A stretch of 64,000 nucleotides of DNA from an uncultured Oscillospiraceae bacterium. GTDB taxonomy: Bacteria > Bacillota > Clostridia > Oscillospirales > Oscillospiraceae. The DNA is taken from the NCBI GenBank assembly GCA_934565655.1, contig CAKTIE010000001.1, positions 62,001 through 126,000 on the forward strand. The letters are read 5' to 3'. A model generated the notes under the pieces. It was given only the letters and a program-made list of their open reading frames with translations, was not told the origin of the DNA and made no database searches. Positions within the stretch are counted from its first letter, which is position 1. Every line of letters begins with the position of its first letter. Positions 1 to 8,224 of the stretch are shown here, piece after piece. Both the position numbers and the translations under genes were made by a program.

Positions 1-145
1 AGAACACCGGCGCCAGCACCTGGGCCAACTTGCCCAGAATATGCTGCAGCGTGCCGCCCTGATAAAAGGCATCATAAAACACCAGGATGGCGCATACCGT
101 CAGAAATGCCGTCAGGCCCCACCGCCAGTAGACCTTTCCCTTCAT
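1..145 (-). CDS. AI-2E family transporter, N-terminal part only
   Basis: The reverse strand carries an ATG at 145 followed by an open frame of 48 codons that runs off the window edge, beginning MKGKVYWRWGL. A GGAGGCGG ribosome-binding site lies just upstream. The visible residues form a short basic start, one hydrophobic segment (about residues 9-25) and then a segment ending GKLAQVLAPV, which resembles the first membrane helix and loop of AI-2E/PerM-type exporters in Clostridia. Only the start is present, so the assignment rests on resemblance of about 45 residues. It is divergent from the lipid kinase at 286. Confidence 0.5.
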   Translation of the reverse strand, partial: MKGKVYWRWGLTAFLTVCAILVFYDAFYQGGTLQHILGKLAQVLAPVF

Positions 146-227
146 ACCGCCGCCTCCTTCCGCGCGAAGATCTTTTCTTTCATCATACTCATTTTTTCGC
201 GGTTTTGCAAGGGCTTTCAACAGGGAA

Positions 228-256
228 TTGCATTTTCTGAACGGCTGTGGCATAAT
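228..256 (+). promoter_or_regulatory. sigma-A promoter of the lipid kinase gene
   Basis: TTGCAT at 228-233 and CATAAT at 251-256 are separated by exactly 17 bp, about 30 bp before the start codon at 286. The match is good at both boxes; the assignment is by inspection. Confidence 0.6.
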
Positions 257-285
257 AGGAGGACGATCTTTTGCAGGAGGTTCCC

Positions 286-1170
286 ATGAAAAAGCTACTG
301 TTCATCGTCAATCCCCGTGCGGGCCGCACCCGCTCCATGGCGCCCATGTTCGACGTGGTGGCCCGGCTGTCTCAGGCGGGGTATCTCATCAAGCTGTTCA
401 CCACCGAAGGCCCCGGCGATGCCAAACGGGCCGCGGCGGAGCTGGGCGGCGACTTCGATCTGGTGGTCTGCGCCGGCGGCGACGGCACGTTGAACGAGAC
501 GCTGTGCGGCCTGATGACGCTGCCGCAGCGGCCGCCCGTGGGCTATATCCCCCACGGCAGCACCAACGATTTCGCTGCCAGTCTGCACATTCCGTCTCAG
601 CCCATGGCGGCGGCCAACGCCATCGCCAGCTGCGAGCAGCCACGGCGGCTGGATCTGGGGCAGCACAACGGCCGGTTCTTCGCCTATGTGGCCTCCTTCG
701 GGGCCTTCACCCGGGCCTCCTACTCCGCCACACAGGCGGCGAAAAACGCCCTGGGCCATCTGGCCTATATCTTCGAGGGCATGAACGATCTGGATTCCCT
801 GCGGCCCTACTGCTGCCGCATCGAGGCCGACGGCGAGGTGTTCGAGGGGGAGTATATCTTCGGCGCGGTGTGCAACTCCACCTCTCTGGGCGGCCTGATG
901 AAGCTGGACCCCAACCATGTGAAGATGGATGACGGCAAGTTCGAGCTGCTGCTGCTGCGGATGCCGAAAAACGCCGTGGAGCTCAGCACCCTGATCGGCT
1001 CCCTGACCCGGATGGAGTACAACGCCCCCGGCATCATCTTCCGCCATGTGGAGCATGTGACCCTGACCACCGACGACATCATCCCCTGGTCGCTGGACGG
1101 CGAATACGCCGCCAGCCAGCCGAAGGTGGAGATCTCCAACCTGCACCATGCCATCAGCCTGATGGCATAA
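286..1170 (+). CDS. diacylglycerol/lipid kinase family protein (YegS/BmrU-like)
   Basis: A 294-residue protein of the DAGK catalytic family, which phosphorylates a membrane diacylglycerol or related lipid with ATP at the inner face of the membrane. The nucleotide-binding signature GGDGTLNE is near residue 68 and the following GSTNDFA motif near residue 92; NPRAG near the start is the usual first strand-loop of the fold. The length is typical of the family. The ATG at 286 is chosen because GCAGGAGG lies 6 bases upstream; an in-frame upstream codon at 271 would place the ribosome-binding site inside the gene. The gene is monocistronic, with a promoter at 228-256 and a terminator at 1207. The exact lipid substrate cannot be read from sequence. 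Confidence 0.85.
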   Translation: MKKLLFIVNPRAGRTRSMAPMFDVVARLSQAGYLIKLFTTEGPGDAKRAAAELGGDFDLVVCAGGDGTLNETLCGLMTLPQRPPVGYIPHGSTNDFAASLHIPSQPMAAANAIASCEQPRRLDLGQHNGRFFAYVASFGAFTRASYSATQAAKNALGHLAYIFEGMNDLDSLRPYCCRIEADGEVFEGEYIFGAVCNSTSLGGLMKLDPNHVKMDDGKFELLLLRMPKNAVELSTLIGSLTRMEYNAPGIIFRHVEHVTLTTDDIIPWSLDGEYAASQPKVEISNLHHAISLMA

Positions 1171-1206
1171 GCCTCCCCGTTATCGGCCATCCCAGTTGTG
1201 AAAAAA

Positions 1207-1233
1207 AGCTCCACCCGTTCGGGTGGAGCTTTT
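1207..1233. terminator. bidirectional intrinsic terminator
   Basis: A 10-bp perfect stem AGCTCCACCC/GGGTGGAGCT with loop GTTC is flanked by an A-run on the left and TTT on the right. It can end the lipid kinase transcript from the left and the rpsF-ssb-rpsR operon from the right. Confidence 0.85.
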
Positions 1234-1251
1234 CGTTGCAGGTTGTTCGTC

Positions 1252-1503
1252 TTACTCGGTGACGAAGGGCAGCAGGGCGATCTGACGGGCGCGCTTGATG
1301 GCCTCGGTCAGCTGGCGCTGATGCATGGCACAGGTACCGGTGGTGCGGCGAGGCAGGATCTTGGAGCGCTCGCTGATGAAGCGGCGCAGCTTGGCAGCAT
1401 CCTTGTAATCAATATGCTCGCACTTATCCACGCAGAACTGGCAAACCTTCTTCCGCTTGCGGACGCCGCCGCGTGCGGGTCTGTTTTCACGTTCCATAGC
1501 CAT
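1252..1503 (-). CDS. rpsR: 30S ribosomal protein S18
   Basis: An 83-residue protein with the S18 core, including CQFC followed by [17 protein letters not shown] and the conserved [11 protein letters not shown] block. It binds the 30S platform together with S6. It is the last gene of rpsF-ssb-rpsR, 42 bp after ssb. The ATG at 1503 has AAAGGAGGA at a good distance; a second ATG two codons later would be farther from it. The CxxC pair near the N terminus is of the zinc-binding form of S18. Confidence 0.97.
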   Translation of the reverse strand: MAMERENRPARGGVRKRKKVCQFCVDKCEHIDYKDAAKLRRFISERSKILPRRTTGTCAMHQRQLTEAIKRARQIALLPFVTE

Positions 1504-1545
1504 GGAATAGTCCTCCTTTAATTATTTTTGTGTCCCGGACACGGG

Positions 1546-2010
1546 TCAGAACGGCAGGTCGCCGTCCTCATCGTCGATCTCGGCAAAGTCGCCGCCCACA
1601 GGCGCGGCATAGCCGCCGGTGGGAGCGCTGTAAGCGGGCGCGCTGTTGTAAGACGGGCCATCGTTGAACGAATTGCCGCCGTTGCCAGCAGGCCGGCTGT
1701 CACCGAAATAAACGTTGTCGGCAACGACCTCCGCGCTGCGGCGCTTGTTGCCGTCTTTGTCCTGCCAGTCACGGATCTGCAGGCGGCCCTCTACCACGGC
1801 CATGCGGCCCTTGGTGAAGTACTTGGCGACGAACTCAGCGGTCGAGCGCCACGCCACCACGTCGATGAAATCCGTTTCCTTCTCGCCGGACTGGGACTTG
1901 AAATCCCGGTCAACGGCCAGAGAGAAGCTGGTGACAGGAGTCCCGGACTGCGTGCGGCGCAGCTCGGGGTCACGGGTCAGGCGACCCATGATAAAGATCT
2001 TGTTGAGCAT
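1546..2010 (-). CDS. ssb: single-stranded DNA-binding protein
   Basis: A 154-residue SSB. Residues 1-105 form the OB fold, starting MLNKIFIMGRLTRDPELR. A Gly/Asn/Ser-rich linker follows, and the protein ends in the acidic tip DDEDGDLPF that recruits replication and repair partners. It lies between rpsF and rpsR, the conserved order in Firmicutes, 12 bp after rpsF, and is transcribed from the promoter at 2409. GGAGGGCAAC precedes the ATG. Confidence 0.97.
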   Translation of the reverse strand: MLNKIFIMGRLTRDPELRRTQSGTPVTSFSLAVDRDFKSQSGEKETDFIDVVAWRSTAEFVAKYFTKGRMAVVEGRLQIRDWQDKDGNKRRSAEVVADNVYFGDSRPAGNGGNSFNDGPSYNSAPAYSAPTGGYAAPVGGDFAEIDDEDGDLPF

Positions 2011-2022
2011 GTTGCCCTCCTC

Positions 2023-2319
2023 TTACTCGTCCTTGCAGACGATCATGGAACGCATGACACCCTCGGTAATGCCCAGGATACGATCCAGCTCGCGGGGGAA
2101 TTCCGGCGCGCTGGTGAAGGACATCAGGACATAATAGCCTTCGGTCTTGTAGTTGATCGCGTAAGCGAGACGACGCTTGCCCCACTCGTCAACGACGACG
2201 TTGGAAGCATGCTGTTCAGCCAGAGCCTGGAACTTTGCCACGGTCGCGGCAACAGCCTCCTCACCCTGTGCGGGGTCGATGATGTAAACGACCTCATAGT
2301 TGGCGGAAATCTTAGCCAT
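2023..2319 (-). CDS. rpsF: 30S ribosomal protein S6
   Basis: A 98-residue S6 protein (MAKISANYEVVYIIDP), partner of S18 on the 30S platform. The alpha/beta ferredoxin-like fold and the conserved YAINYKTEGYYVLM block are visible. The ATG at 2319 is preferred to the in-frame GTG at 2328 because AAAGGAGG lies about 9 bases before the ATG and would abut the GTG. It is the first gene of the rpsF-ssb-rpsR operon. No clear S6:S18 autoregulatory RNA was recognised in the 90-base leader. Confidence 0.95.
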   Translation of the reverse strand: MAKISANYEVVYIIDPAQGEEAVAATVAKFQALAEQHASNVVVDEWGKRRLAYAINYKTEGYYVLMSFTSAPEFPRELDRILGITEGVMRSMIVCKDE

Positions 2320-2408
2320 ACTTTGCACCTCCTTTTGGACTTATGGCCCCTATTCTTCGATAGGAGCAAGGATTTGCCCACGCATTGCCATAATACGCGA
2401 GCTTAATT

Positions 2409-2436
2409 ATTTTACCATCTTCGCGGGAAAAGTCAA
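2409..2436 (-). promoter_or_regulatory. sigma-A promoter of rpsF-ssb-rpsR
   Basis: On the reverse strand TTGACT (2436-2431) and TAAAAT (2414-2409) are 16 bp apart. The -35 box overlaps the stop codon of queT, so the ribosomal operon starts directly at the end of the preceding one. Confidence 0.7.
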
Positions 2437-2942
2437 TCTTTTTTTTGCAATTCCTTGAAATATTTCGTCTTTTCCAGCGCTTTCAGCAGCAAAAGGCCCA
2501 GAACGTAGCACACCACCGCCTCGCTGACGGCCAGCGAGCAGGCGTTGTACCAGAAGGCCGCCATGAACGCCTTGGTGAAGCCGGTCTGCTCAAAGGCCAG
2601 CAGGCCGCCCACCAGCACCATGTTGACGATCACCGGCGGCAGCGGCGCCAGATAGCGGCTGCGGCAGCGGGAGGTGAGCCACGCGGCGATCAGCGTGGCC
2701 AGAGAGCCGATGATGATATCCAGCAGGCCATAGGGGCTGAACAGATTGGCGATCAGGCAGCCCACGAACAGGCCGCCCACCGCCTCCGGAAACAGGAACG
2801 GCGTGACGCACAGCGCCTCGGAGAACCGGAACTGGATAGGGCCGAAGGTCAGCCCGAATACCGAGCCGAAGATGGCCATGACGGCGTAGGCCGCGCCGAT
2901 CATGCCGGAGACGGCCAGCCTGCGTGTGGTGAGATTTTTCAT
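2433..2942 (-). CDS. queT: QueT-family transporter (queuosine precursor ECF S component)
   Basis: A 169-residue integral membrane protein with about five or six hydrophobic helices, matching the QueT family of energy-coupling-factor substrate-binding subunits thought to import a queuosine precursor. Typical blocks are GPIQFRFSEALCVTPF and NLFSPYGLLDIIIGSLATL. No ECF ATPase or T subunit is encoded nearby, so it would use a shared module. The start overlaps the end of the putative anti-sigma gene by 4 bp (ATGA), so it is translationally coupled to dusB-sigma-anti-sigma rather than driven by its own promoter. No preQ1 riboswitch was recognised in front of it. Confidence 0.82.
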   Translation of the reverse strand: MKNLTTRRLAVSGMIGAAYAVMAIFGSVFGLTFGPIQFRFSEALCVTPFLFPEAVGGLFVGCLIANLFSPYGLLDIIIGSLATLIAAWLTSRCRSRYLAPLPPVIVNMVLVGGLLAFEQTGFTKAFMAAFWYNACSLAVSEAVVCYVLGLLLLKALEKTKYFKELQKKD

Positions 2943-3574
2943 TCCGGTACCTCCAGGATCAGTATCAGACCGTCCTCCGCGCCGTACAGGGCGTCCACTG
3001 TCTGGCCCAGCTCCTGCACCTGCTGCTGGGTAAGGTCATAGATGTAACGGTCGGTTTCGGTTTTCGCGGGCTGGACGTCCATATCGTCCAGGGCGGCTTT
3101 CGCGTCTTTGGCGTCCTGTCCCACAAGGGTCAGGGCCTGAACACTGTCGTTGTGGCTGTCGCGGGGCACTTCATCCTGCTTGAGCTGGGAGTTCAGGCCG
3201 TCATCCGGCGCACCGCCGGTGCTGTCTGGCTCCGGGACGGTCGGATACATCATCTGATTATCCCCGGCAGCGCGGTCGTCGGCGTTGTTCATAGCGGCCT
3301 CCGGCGCGGCGCTGTCGGCAGAGACCATCTGGTCGAAGGCACCGCTGCCCATCCGGGGCATCAGCAGCGGGACGGCCACCACGATCACCGCGCAGGCGGC
3401 CAGCGCCGCCAGCAGCTTTACCACCGGCTGCTTTTTCAGGGGCTTTTCCTGGGGGGTACGGCGCACCTGCTCCATGAGCCGCGCCGTGAAATCCTCGGAG
3501 GGTGCGGCGTCGGATGCCAGAGCGTCCCGCAAAAGCTCGTCAAATATGTCGTTTTCCCGTTCGTTGTCTTTCAT
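2939..3574 (-). CDS. putative membrane anti-sigma factor
   Basis: A 211-residue protein directly after an ECF sigma gene with a 4-bp overlap. The N-terminal 50 residues are charged and cytoplasmic in character ([20 protein letters not shown]), a hydrophobic segment at about 50-70 (VKLLAALAACAVIVVAVPLL) is a single membrane span, and the rest is an extracytoplasmic Asp/Ala/Pro-rich linker and a small C-terminal domain. This layout and position are those of anti-sigma factors, but I see no HxxxCxxC zinc motif, so the family is inferred from context. AAAGGAGG precedes the ATG at 3574. The function remains unproven. Confidence 0.6.
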   Translation of the reverse strand: MKDNERENDIFDELLRDALASDAAPSEDFTARLMEQVRRTPQEKPLKKQPVVKLLAALAACAVIVVAVPLLMPRMGSGAFDQMVSADSAAPEAAMNNADDRAAGDNQMMYPTVPEPDSTGGAPDDGLNSQLKQDEVPRDSHNDSVQALTLVGQDAKDAKAALDDMDVQPAKTETDRYIYDLTQQQVQELGQTVDALYGAEDGLILILEVPE

Positions 3575-4170
3575 GGCCGCGCCTCCTTTCCATTTGATTC
3601 TGTATGTATGACGCTCCCTGCGCCGAAAAGGTTCCCGCTTTTTGACAAAATGTCTTTTAACTGCGCCTTGGCCCGGTTCAGCCGGGACTTCACCGTACCC
3701 GGCGGCAGCTTCAGCACCGCGCCGATCTCCTCGTAGCTCAGCTCCTGCAAGAACCGCAGCACCACGATCTGCCGGTACTCCGGCGAAAGCTGCGCCATGG
3801 CGTCCCGGACGGCCTGCTGGGTCTCCGACTGCTCCGCCTGCTGCTGCGGGCCGGGCGCGGGGTCGGGGGCGCTGACCTCGGTGATGTCCTCGGCGGCGAT
3901 CTGCCGCTTCTCCCGCCGCATCAGGTCGATGGCGGCGTGGCTGGTCAGCTGATAGAGCCATGTGGAAAACCGGCTGTCGCCCCGGAAATTGGGCAGGGCC
4001 TTCCACGCGGAGAGGAACGCCTCCTGTGCCACCTCGTCGGCGTCGGCCTCGTTGCCGCACATGCGCAGGGCAAGGCGGAACACCTGATCCCGATACGCGA
4101 TCACCAGCTGCTCGAAGGCGTCGGCGTCGCCCCGCCGTGCCCGTGCGATGATGTTTTCCTGATCCTTCAT
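3571..4170 (-). CDS. ECF-type RNA polymerase sigma factor
   Basis: A 199-residue sigma-70 family protein of the extracytoplasmic function type. Region 2 is visible at about 10-75 ([19 protein letters not shown], then [15 protein letters not shown] and [14 protein letters not shown]). Region 4 is at about 120-170 ([26 protein letters not shown] followed by [13 protein letters not shown], the helix-turn-helix that reads the -35 box). The ATG overlaps the dusB stop by 4 bp and its stop overlaps the putative anti-sigma start by 4 bp. The cognate promoter sequence could not be identified in the window. Confidence 0.93.
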   Translation of the reverse strand: MKDQENIIARARRGDADAFEQLVIAYRDQVFRLALRMCGNEADADEVAQEAFLSAWKALPNFRGDSRFSTWLYQLTSHAAIDLMRREKRQIAAEDITEVSAPDPAPGPQQQAEQSETQQAVRDAMAQLSPEYRQIVVLRFLQELSYEEIGAVLKLPPGTVKSRLNRAKAQLKDILSKSGNLFGAGSVIHTESNGKEARP

Positions 4171-5135
4171 TTCAAATCCCTCTTGATGCCCGCCGTTACG
4201 CGGTACACGTCCTCCATGGTGTTCATCCGAACGATCTGATCCTTATAGTAATTGGCGTGGGGCACGCCCTTGAGATACCATGCGTAGTGCCGCCGCGCCT
4301 CCAGAATGGCCACCCGCTCGCCCTTGTCCTCACGGGCCAGCTCGATCTGCCGCACCGCCAGGTCGCACCGCTCCGCAAGCGGCGGCAGGGGCGGGATGGG
4401 CTTTCCCTCCAGCGCCGCGGCGCATTGCTGGAAGAGCCACGGGTTCCCGAAGCAGCCCCGGCCGATCATGGCCATGTCCGCCCCGGTAAATTGCAGGATC
4501 CGCAGACAGTCCTCCGCCGAGAATACGTCGCCGTTGGCGATGACGGGGATGGACACGGCCTCCTTCACCTCCCGGATGGTGACCCAGTCGGCCTGTCCGC
4601 CGTACATCTGGGCGCGGGTGCGGCCGTGGACGGCCAACGCCGCCACGCCTGCCTGCTCCAGCAGCTTCGCCAGCGCCACGGCGTTGATGCTGCCCTTGTC
4701 CCAGCCCCGGCGCATCTTCACCGTCACGGGGACGGGACTGGCCTTCACCACCGCCTCGGCGATGCGGGCCGCCTTCTCCGGGTCCTTCATCAGGGCCGAG
4801 CCGTCGCCGTTGGAGACCACCTTTCCCACGGGGCAGCCCATGTTGATGTCGATGACCTCCGCGCCGGATACCTCCGCTGCGATCACTGCGGCCTCCGCCA
4901 TGCAGGCGATGTCGCTGCCGAAGATCTGGGCCGCCGCCGGATGCTCGTTGGGCGCCATTTTCAGCAGCGTGCGGCTCTTTTTGTCCTGATAGCACAGCGC
5001 CTTGGCGCTGACCAGCTCCGTGCAGGAGTAGCCCGCGCCCAGCTCGCGGCAGATCTGGCGGAACGCCATGTCCGTCACCCCCGCCATGGGGGCCAGCGCC
5101 AGCCGGGAGGCCACCTCCACATTTCCGATCCTCAT
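4167..5135 (-). CDS. dusB: tRNA-dihydrouridine synthase
   Basis: A 322-residue FMN-dependent enzyme that reduces uridines in the D loop of tRNA. The TIM-barrel start [13 protein letters not shown], the catalytic-Cys block [29 protein letters not shown] and the phosphate-binding [11 protein letters not shown] are all present. The ATG at 5135 (MRIGNVEV) is chosen because GGAGG lies about 10 bases upstream and matches family length; a longer frame reaches 5183 without a good site. A TATAAT-like -10 at 5184-5189 lies upstream. It leads an overlapping operon with the ECF sigma, putative anti-sigma and queT. Confidence 0.93.
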   Translation of the reverse strand: MRIGNVEVASRLALAPMAGVTDMAFRQICRELGAGYSCTELVSAKALCYQDKKSRTLLKMAPNEHPAAAQIFGSDIACMAEAAVIAAEVSGAEVIDINMGCPVGKVVSNGDGSALMKDPEKAARIAEAVVKASPVPVTVKMRRGWDKGSINAVALAKLLEQAGVAALAVHGRTRAQMYGGQADWVTIREVKEAVSIPVIANGDVFSAEDCLRILQFTGADMAMIGRGCFGNPWLFQQCAAALEGKPIPPLPPLAERCDLAVRQIELAREDKGERVAILEARRHYAWYLKGVPHANYYKDQIVRMNTMEDVYRVTAGIKRDLK

Positions 5136-5203
5136 AGGGTCATATCCTCCATGTAAAGCACATAAACGAAAGCATGTCCGCATATTATAGCATATCTTTT
5201 TCC

Positions 5204-5238
5204 AGAAAAAAAGAGGGCGGACGACAACTCGTCCGCCC
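5204..5238 (-). terminator. intrinsic terminator after the small membrane protein gene
   Basis: A 10-bp perfect stem (5215-5224 with 5229-5238, loop CAAC) is followed on the reverse strand by TCTTTTTTT. It ends the transcript of the 5305-5571 gene ahead of dusB. Confidence 0.85.
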
Positions 5239-5304
5239 CAAATGAGGAGAAAAATGTGGAAAGAAAGTTAGCAATGTTGTACAGCTTGAATAGCCGTCAA
5301 CCTT

Positions 5305-5571
5305 TTACAGCAGCGCCACCGCGGCCCATACCGCGCCGATGACGGCGCTGCCCGCCGCCATCCACAGCGGCGGCGTCATGTGAAAGCCCCGCTGGGGCAC
5401 CCCGTGGGTGCGGGCATAGCTTTTGGCCACGCGCACCGCCTGATCCACCAGCTGCTGCTGGCTGACCCCGGCGCCGTCGCCGCTGAGAATAAAAATTGCC
5501 TGTTCAAACACCTGCGGGTCGGGGCTGTCCACCACAATGACCCGGCGGGAAACACCTTTTACCAAAACCAT
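5305..5571 (-). CDS. conserved small membrane-anchored protein of unknown function
   Basis: An 88-residue protein with a soluble N-terminal part (MVLVKGVSRRVIVVDSPDP, then FEQAIFILSGDG) and one C-terminal hydrophobic helix at about residues 68-88. I have the impression of similar short proteins in related Clostridia, but cannot name the family. GCAAGGAGGGC stands before the ATG. It lies 60 bp after spoIIE on the same strand with no terminator between, so it is probably cotranscribed with spoIIE, and it is followed by a terminator. No enzyme motif is visible. Confidence 0.65.
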   Translation of the reverse strand: MVLVKGVSRRVIVVDSPDPQVFEQAIFILSGDGAGVSQQQLVDQAVRVAKSYARTHGVPQRGFHMTPPLWMAAGSAVIGAVWAAVALL

Positions 5572-5631
5572 GCCCTCCTTGCGCTGATATCCGTTGCCTG
5601 ATAGAGAGAGTATGTCCCGCGCGGCGGAGGG

Positions 5632-7632
5632 TTATACCCGCTTTTCCGCGATCTCGCCGGATTTTTCAACGCGCAGGGCCAGCGCCGCGCAGTCGTCCCG
5701 CAGCCCGCCGTGGCGGCGGGATTCCGCCAGGATCATCTGGGCCAGCTCCTGACTGTCGCCGCCCGGCCATTGCCGCAGCAGCGCCCGCAGCCAGTCGTCC
5801 CCCTCGCTGGTGACGCCGTCGCTGACCATCACCAGCACGCTGCCCGCCTCCAGGGACAGCCCGGTGGATTCCGGCGGCTGGTGGGCGCTTTGCAGTCCGG
5901 CGGGCAGACTGGTCCCGTCCAGCCGGGTCACGGCGTCGCCCTTTTTCACATAGGAGGCCGCCGCCCCGTACTTATAGAGCCGGGCCGCGCCGCTGCGGCG
6001 ATCCAGCGCCAGCAGGTCGATGGTGGTAAAGCTGCCCTGCTCCTGACACCGCAGGGTCAGGGCCGTATTGATGGTTTTCAGCGCCGAGGCAGGCTGGATG
6101 CCCGCCTTGAGGAACTGCCGCAGCAGCCGCACCGTCATAGCGCTTTCGGCGTGGGCGGCGGGGCCGCTGCCCATGCCGTCGGACAGCAGCATATACAGCG
6201 TGGCCCCGGCGGTGAATACCGCCAGCTGGTCGCCGCACTGGGTCTCGCCCTCCTTGGGCCGCAGCAGTGTGCCCACCCGGCACCGCAGGGGCGGCTCCCC
6301 CTCCGGCTCCGGCGGCGCACCCTCGTCCAGCGCTTCGCTTACCTGATCATACTGGGCCTCCGCCAGACGGCGGGCGTCCTCCAGCCGGGCGCGGTACTGC
6401 CGCCGCAGGCGGAAGGCGTACAGCTCCGTGTTGACGGCGCTCAGCAGCTCCGGGAAGTGCAGGCACCGGCTGGTGAAAAACAGCGGGAAATCCTCCGCCT
6501 CCGCCCTGCCCCGCTTCAACATGGGGCCGCAGGCGTCGTTGAAGGCGTTGTAGGTGTCGGTGTACTCCGCCTGCCAGCAGCGCTGCACCAGCAGACAGCC
6601 CCGGCACACCTGCTGGGCCGCCTGATCGAAGATCACCGAGGGGTTCTCGCCCCGCTCCTTGGGCCGGGTGCGGAACATGGTGTTGTACAGCTCCTGAAAG
6701 GCCGCCGCCCGCTCCTTTGTGACGGTGCTGGCCGCCATGGCCGGGACGGCCTGGGGCTCCGCGCCGCCCTTTTCCATGGCCGCCAGCCATTTGCGCTTCA
6801 TCAGCAGATACGCCGCCGCGCCCGCCGCCGATTCGTACAGCGTCAGCCACGGACGGTCGGCGTCCAGCGCCAGCGGGATCGCCAGCGCCCACAGGCAGAA
6901 GGCCGCCGCCTGAAAAACGCGGGGCCTTTCCCGCAGCAGCGAGGCGCACAGCGCCCCTCCGCCGCATACCGCCGTCAGCAGCAGCACCGGCGCGGCCGCC
7001 GTCAGATCGGCGCAGGCGCCTACGGCGGCCCCCATGGCCGCCGCGTAAGCGGGCGGTGCCCCTGCCGCGCAGGCCAGTGCCAGCCATGCCGCCAGCATCC
7101 CGCCCGGCGAAAAGCCGTAGACGCTGACGCCGCACAGGGCGCAGACGGCGGCGCTCAGCAGCGCCAGCGGCCGCAGGGCCGTGTCCTGCCGCGCCTCGTC
7201 CAGCCCGTAGGCCACCGCCGCCGCCAACGCGCAGGCCGCGGCGCACAGCGCCCACTGGGACGCGGTGCGGCCCACCAGATACACCGACTGCACCAGCCCC
7301 AGTCCCGCCGCCGTCAGGAGCGGGGCATACCCGTCCCGGCGGCACAGCTTCGTGTCGCAGAAGGCCATGTTGGCGCAGTACAGCAGCACGGCGGAGGCGG
7401 CGAACCGCAGCCCCGTCTGGAAATCGAACCACACCAGCGCGCCTGCCGCCGCGCCGGCCAGCGCCCACAGTCCCCGACCCTTTCCGCCGGAGACCGCCAC
7501 CGCCGCCAGCGCCCACGGGGCGTACAGGCCGCCCACCCGGGCCGCTGACAGGGCGAATACCAGCACGCCCCGCAAAAGTGACTGCCGCAGCGCGCCGGAT
7601 GGCAGCTTGTCCCGCACAGTTGGCCGTTTCAT
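5632..7632 (-). CDS. spoIIE: stage II sporulation protein E, PP2C-type phosphatase
   Basis: A 666-residue protein with the SpoIIE layout: about ten hydrophobic segments up to residue 280, a regulatory middle part with a CRGCLLVQRCW cysteine cluster near 343-353, and a C-terminal PP2C/SpoIIE phosphatase at about 450-655. Metal-site motifs LLSDGMGSG, MVSDGV and GGLRDDCAALAL are intact. In Bacillus the protein dephosphorylates SpoIIAA to release sigma-F in the forespore. At 666 residues it is shorter than the Bacillus protein of about 830, mostly in the membrane part. GGGAGCGTGAACC precedes the ATG. Its presence is the main sign that the host can sporulate. Confidence 0.9.
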   Translation of the reverse strand: MKRPTVRDKLPSGALRQSLLRGVLVFALSAARVGGLYAPWALAAVAVSGGKGRGLWALAGAAAGALVWFDFQTGLRFAASAVLLYCANMAFCDTKLCRRDGYAPLLTAAGLGLVQSVYLVGRTASQWALCAAACALAAAVAYGLDEARQDTALRPLALLSAAVCALCGVSVYGFSPGGMLAAWLALACAAGAPPAYAAAMGAAVGACADLTAAAPVLLLTAVCGGGALCASLLRERPRVFQAAAFCLWALAIPLALDADRPWLTLYESAAGAAAYLLMKRKWLAAMEKGGAEPQAVPAMAASTVTKERAAAFQELYNTMFRTRPKERGENPSVIFDQAAQQVCRGCLLVQRCWQAEYTDTYNAFNDACGPMLKRGRAEAEDFPLFFTSRCLHFPELLSAVNTELYAFRLRRQYRARLEDARRLAEAQYDQVSEALDEGAPPEPEGEPPLRCRVGTLLRPKEGETQCGDQLAVFTAGATLYMLLSDGMGSGPAAHAESAMTVRLLRQFLKAGIQPASALKTINTALTLRCQEQGSFTTIDLLALDRRSGAARLYKYGAAASYVKKGDAVTRLDGTSLPAGLQSAHQPPESTGLSLEAGSVLVMVSDGVTSEGDDWLRALLRQWPGGDSQELAQMILAESRRHGGLRDDCAALALRVEKSGEIAEKRV

Positions 7633-7803
7633 TGGTTCACGCTCCCTCTGCCCCGCAAAGGGGCGGTTTTCAACACGGCTCTATTGTACGGGAAACATAT
7701 CACGCATTTCGTCGGGAAATGAAGGGAACATCGGATTTTATGGTATCGGGCTGAAATGGGTTTCGTGACTTTGGCGGAGGGGGTTGTTCCGCGCCCCGGC
7801 GCG

Positions 7804-7996
7804 GGTCACTTTTGGCCGCTGTCCCAAAAGTGACCAAAAGGACAGCTTAAACCTGCGGTTTAAGAATCCGCCCACGCTATACCGTGTTTAGACTTGATAT
7901 CATTTACCGCGCGGTCACAGAACACGGGTGTTGTCGTTGCGTATGACGAATCGACTTCCCTTTTGCGCCGCTGCCGCTCATGCGGCACAACGGTAG
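7804..7996. repeat. intergenic repeat family I, copy A (in gene-free 7633-8040)
   Basis: This stretch fills most of the 408-bp gap between the spoIIE start and the stop of the 54-aa gene at 8041. It matches 10369-10560 in the same orientation. It starts with a hairpin GGTCACTTTTGG/CCAAAAGTGACC (7804-7835), followed by a second hairpin TTAAACC-TGC-GGTTTAA, then blocks shared with copy B such as GTATGACGAATCGACTT and TGCGCCGCTGCCGCTCA. In copy B the first stem is GGTACTTTTGG/CCAAAAGTACC, so stem changes are matched on both sides. GC clamps (GCGCCCCGGCGCG) flank it. A 63-codon frame on the reverse strand crosses the element but lacks a matching intact frame in copy B. Confidence 0.8.
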
Positions 7997-8040
7997 AAGC
8001 AAAGGGCTTTTTTGCATACCAGTCAGCGGCATGTCTTTCC

Positions 8041-8205
8041 TTATTCTTCACACTCTGCCTGGCACGTTATCAGAAATACCGAGCCGTCAGAAACCGTGAC
8101 GCGAAAGCCGTTTTCCTGTTCCGCGGACTGAATGTCCGTTATATTCAGCACGTCACTCTCATTCAGCAGGTCAAACAGGTGGTCTTTTACATAATCCAGA
8201 TCCAT
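8041..8205 (-). CDS. small acidic protein of unknown function, 54 aa
   Basis: A 54-residue frame starting MDLDYVKDHLFDLLNESD at the ATG at 8205, which has AAAGGAGGGC upstream. An in-frame extension to 8292 would read through the promoter and the neighbour's ribosome-binding site, so it is rejected. The protein is acidic with no membrane segment or known motif. It is divergent from the HTH gene at 8291 and has its own sigma-A promoter (8248-8276) with an inverted repeat over the transcription start, which suggests control by that neighbour. Confidence 0.6.
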   Translation of the reverse strand: MDLDYVKDHLFDLLNESDVLNITDIQSAEQENGFRVTVSDGSVFLITCQAECEE

Positions 8206-8224
8206 AGCACGCCCTCCTTTTGGT

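Noticed and set aside
5710..7548. A 612-codon open frame antisense to spoIIE
   Set aside because: Composition is Arg/Gln/Gly/Ala-rich nonsense and the opposite strand holds an intact spoIIE with all motifs.
7705..7725. TTTCGTCGGG as a Spo0A box before spoIIE
   Set aside because: It departs from the TTTGTCRAA consensus at several positions and no second box is present.
7860..8051. A 63-codon frame on the reverse strand inside repeat family I
   Set aside because: The corresponding frame in the second repeat copy is broken by stop codons, and conserved blocks do not follow codon periodicity. It may be annotated as a gene by automatic tools.
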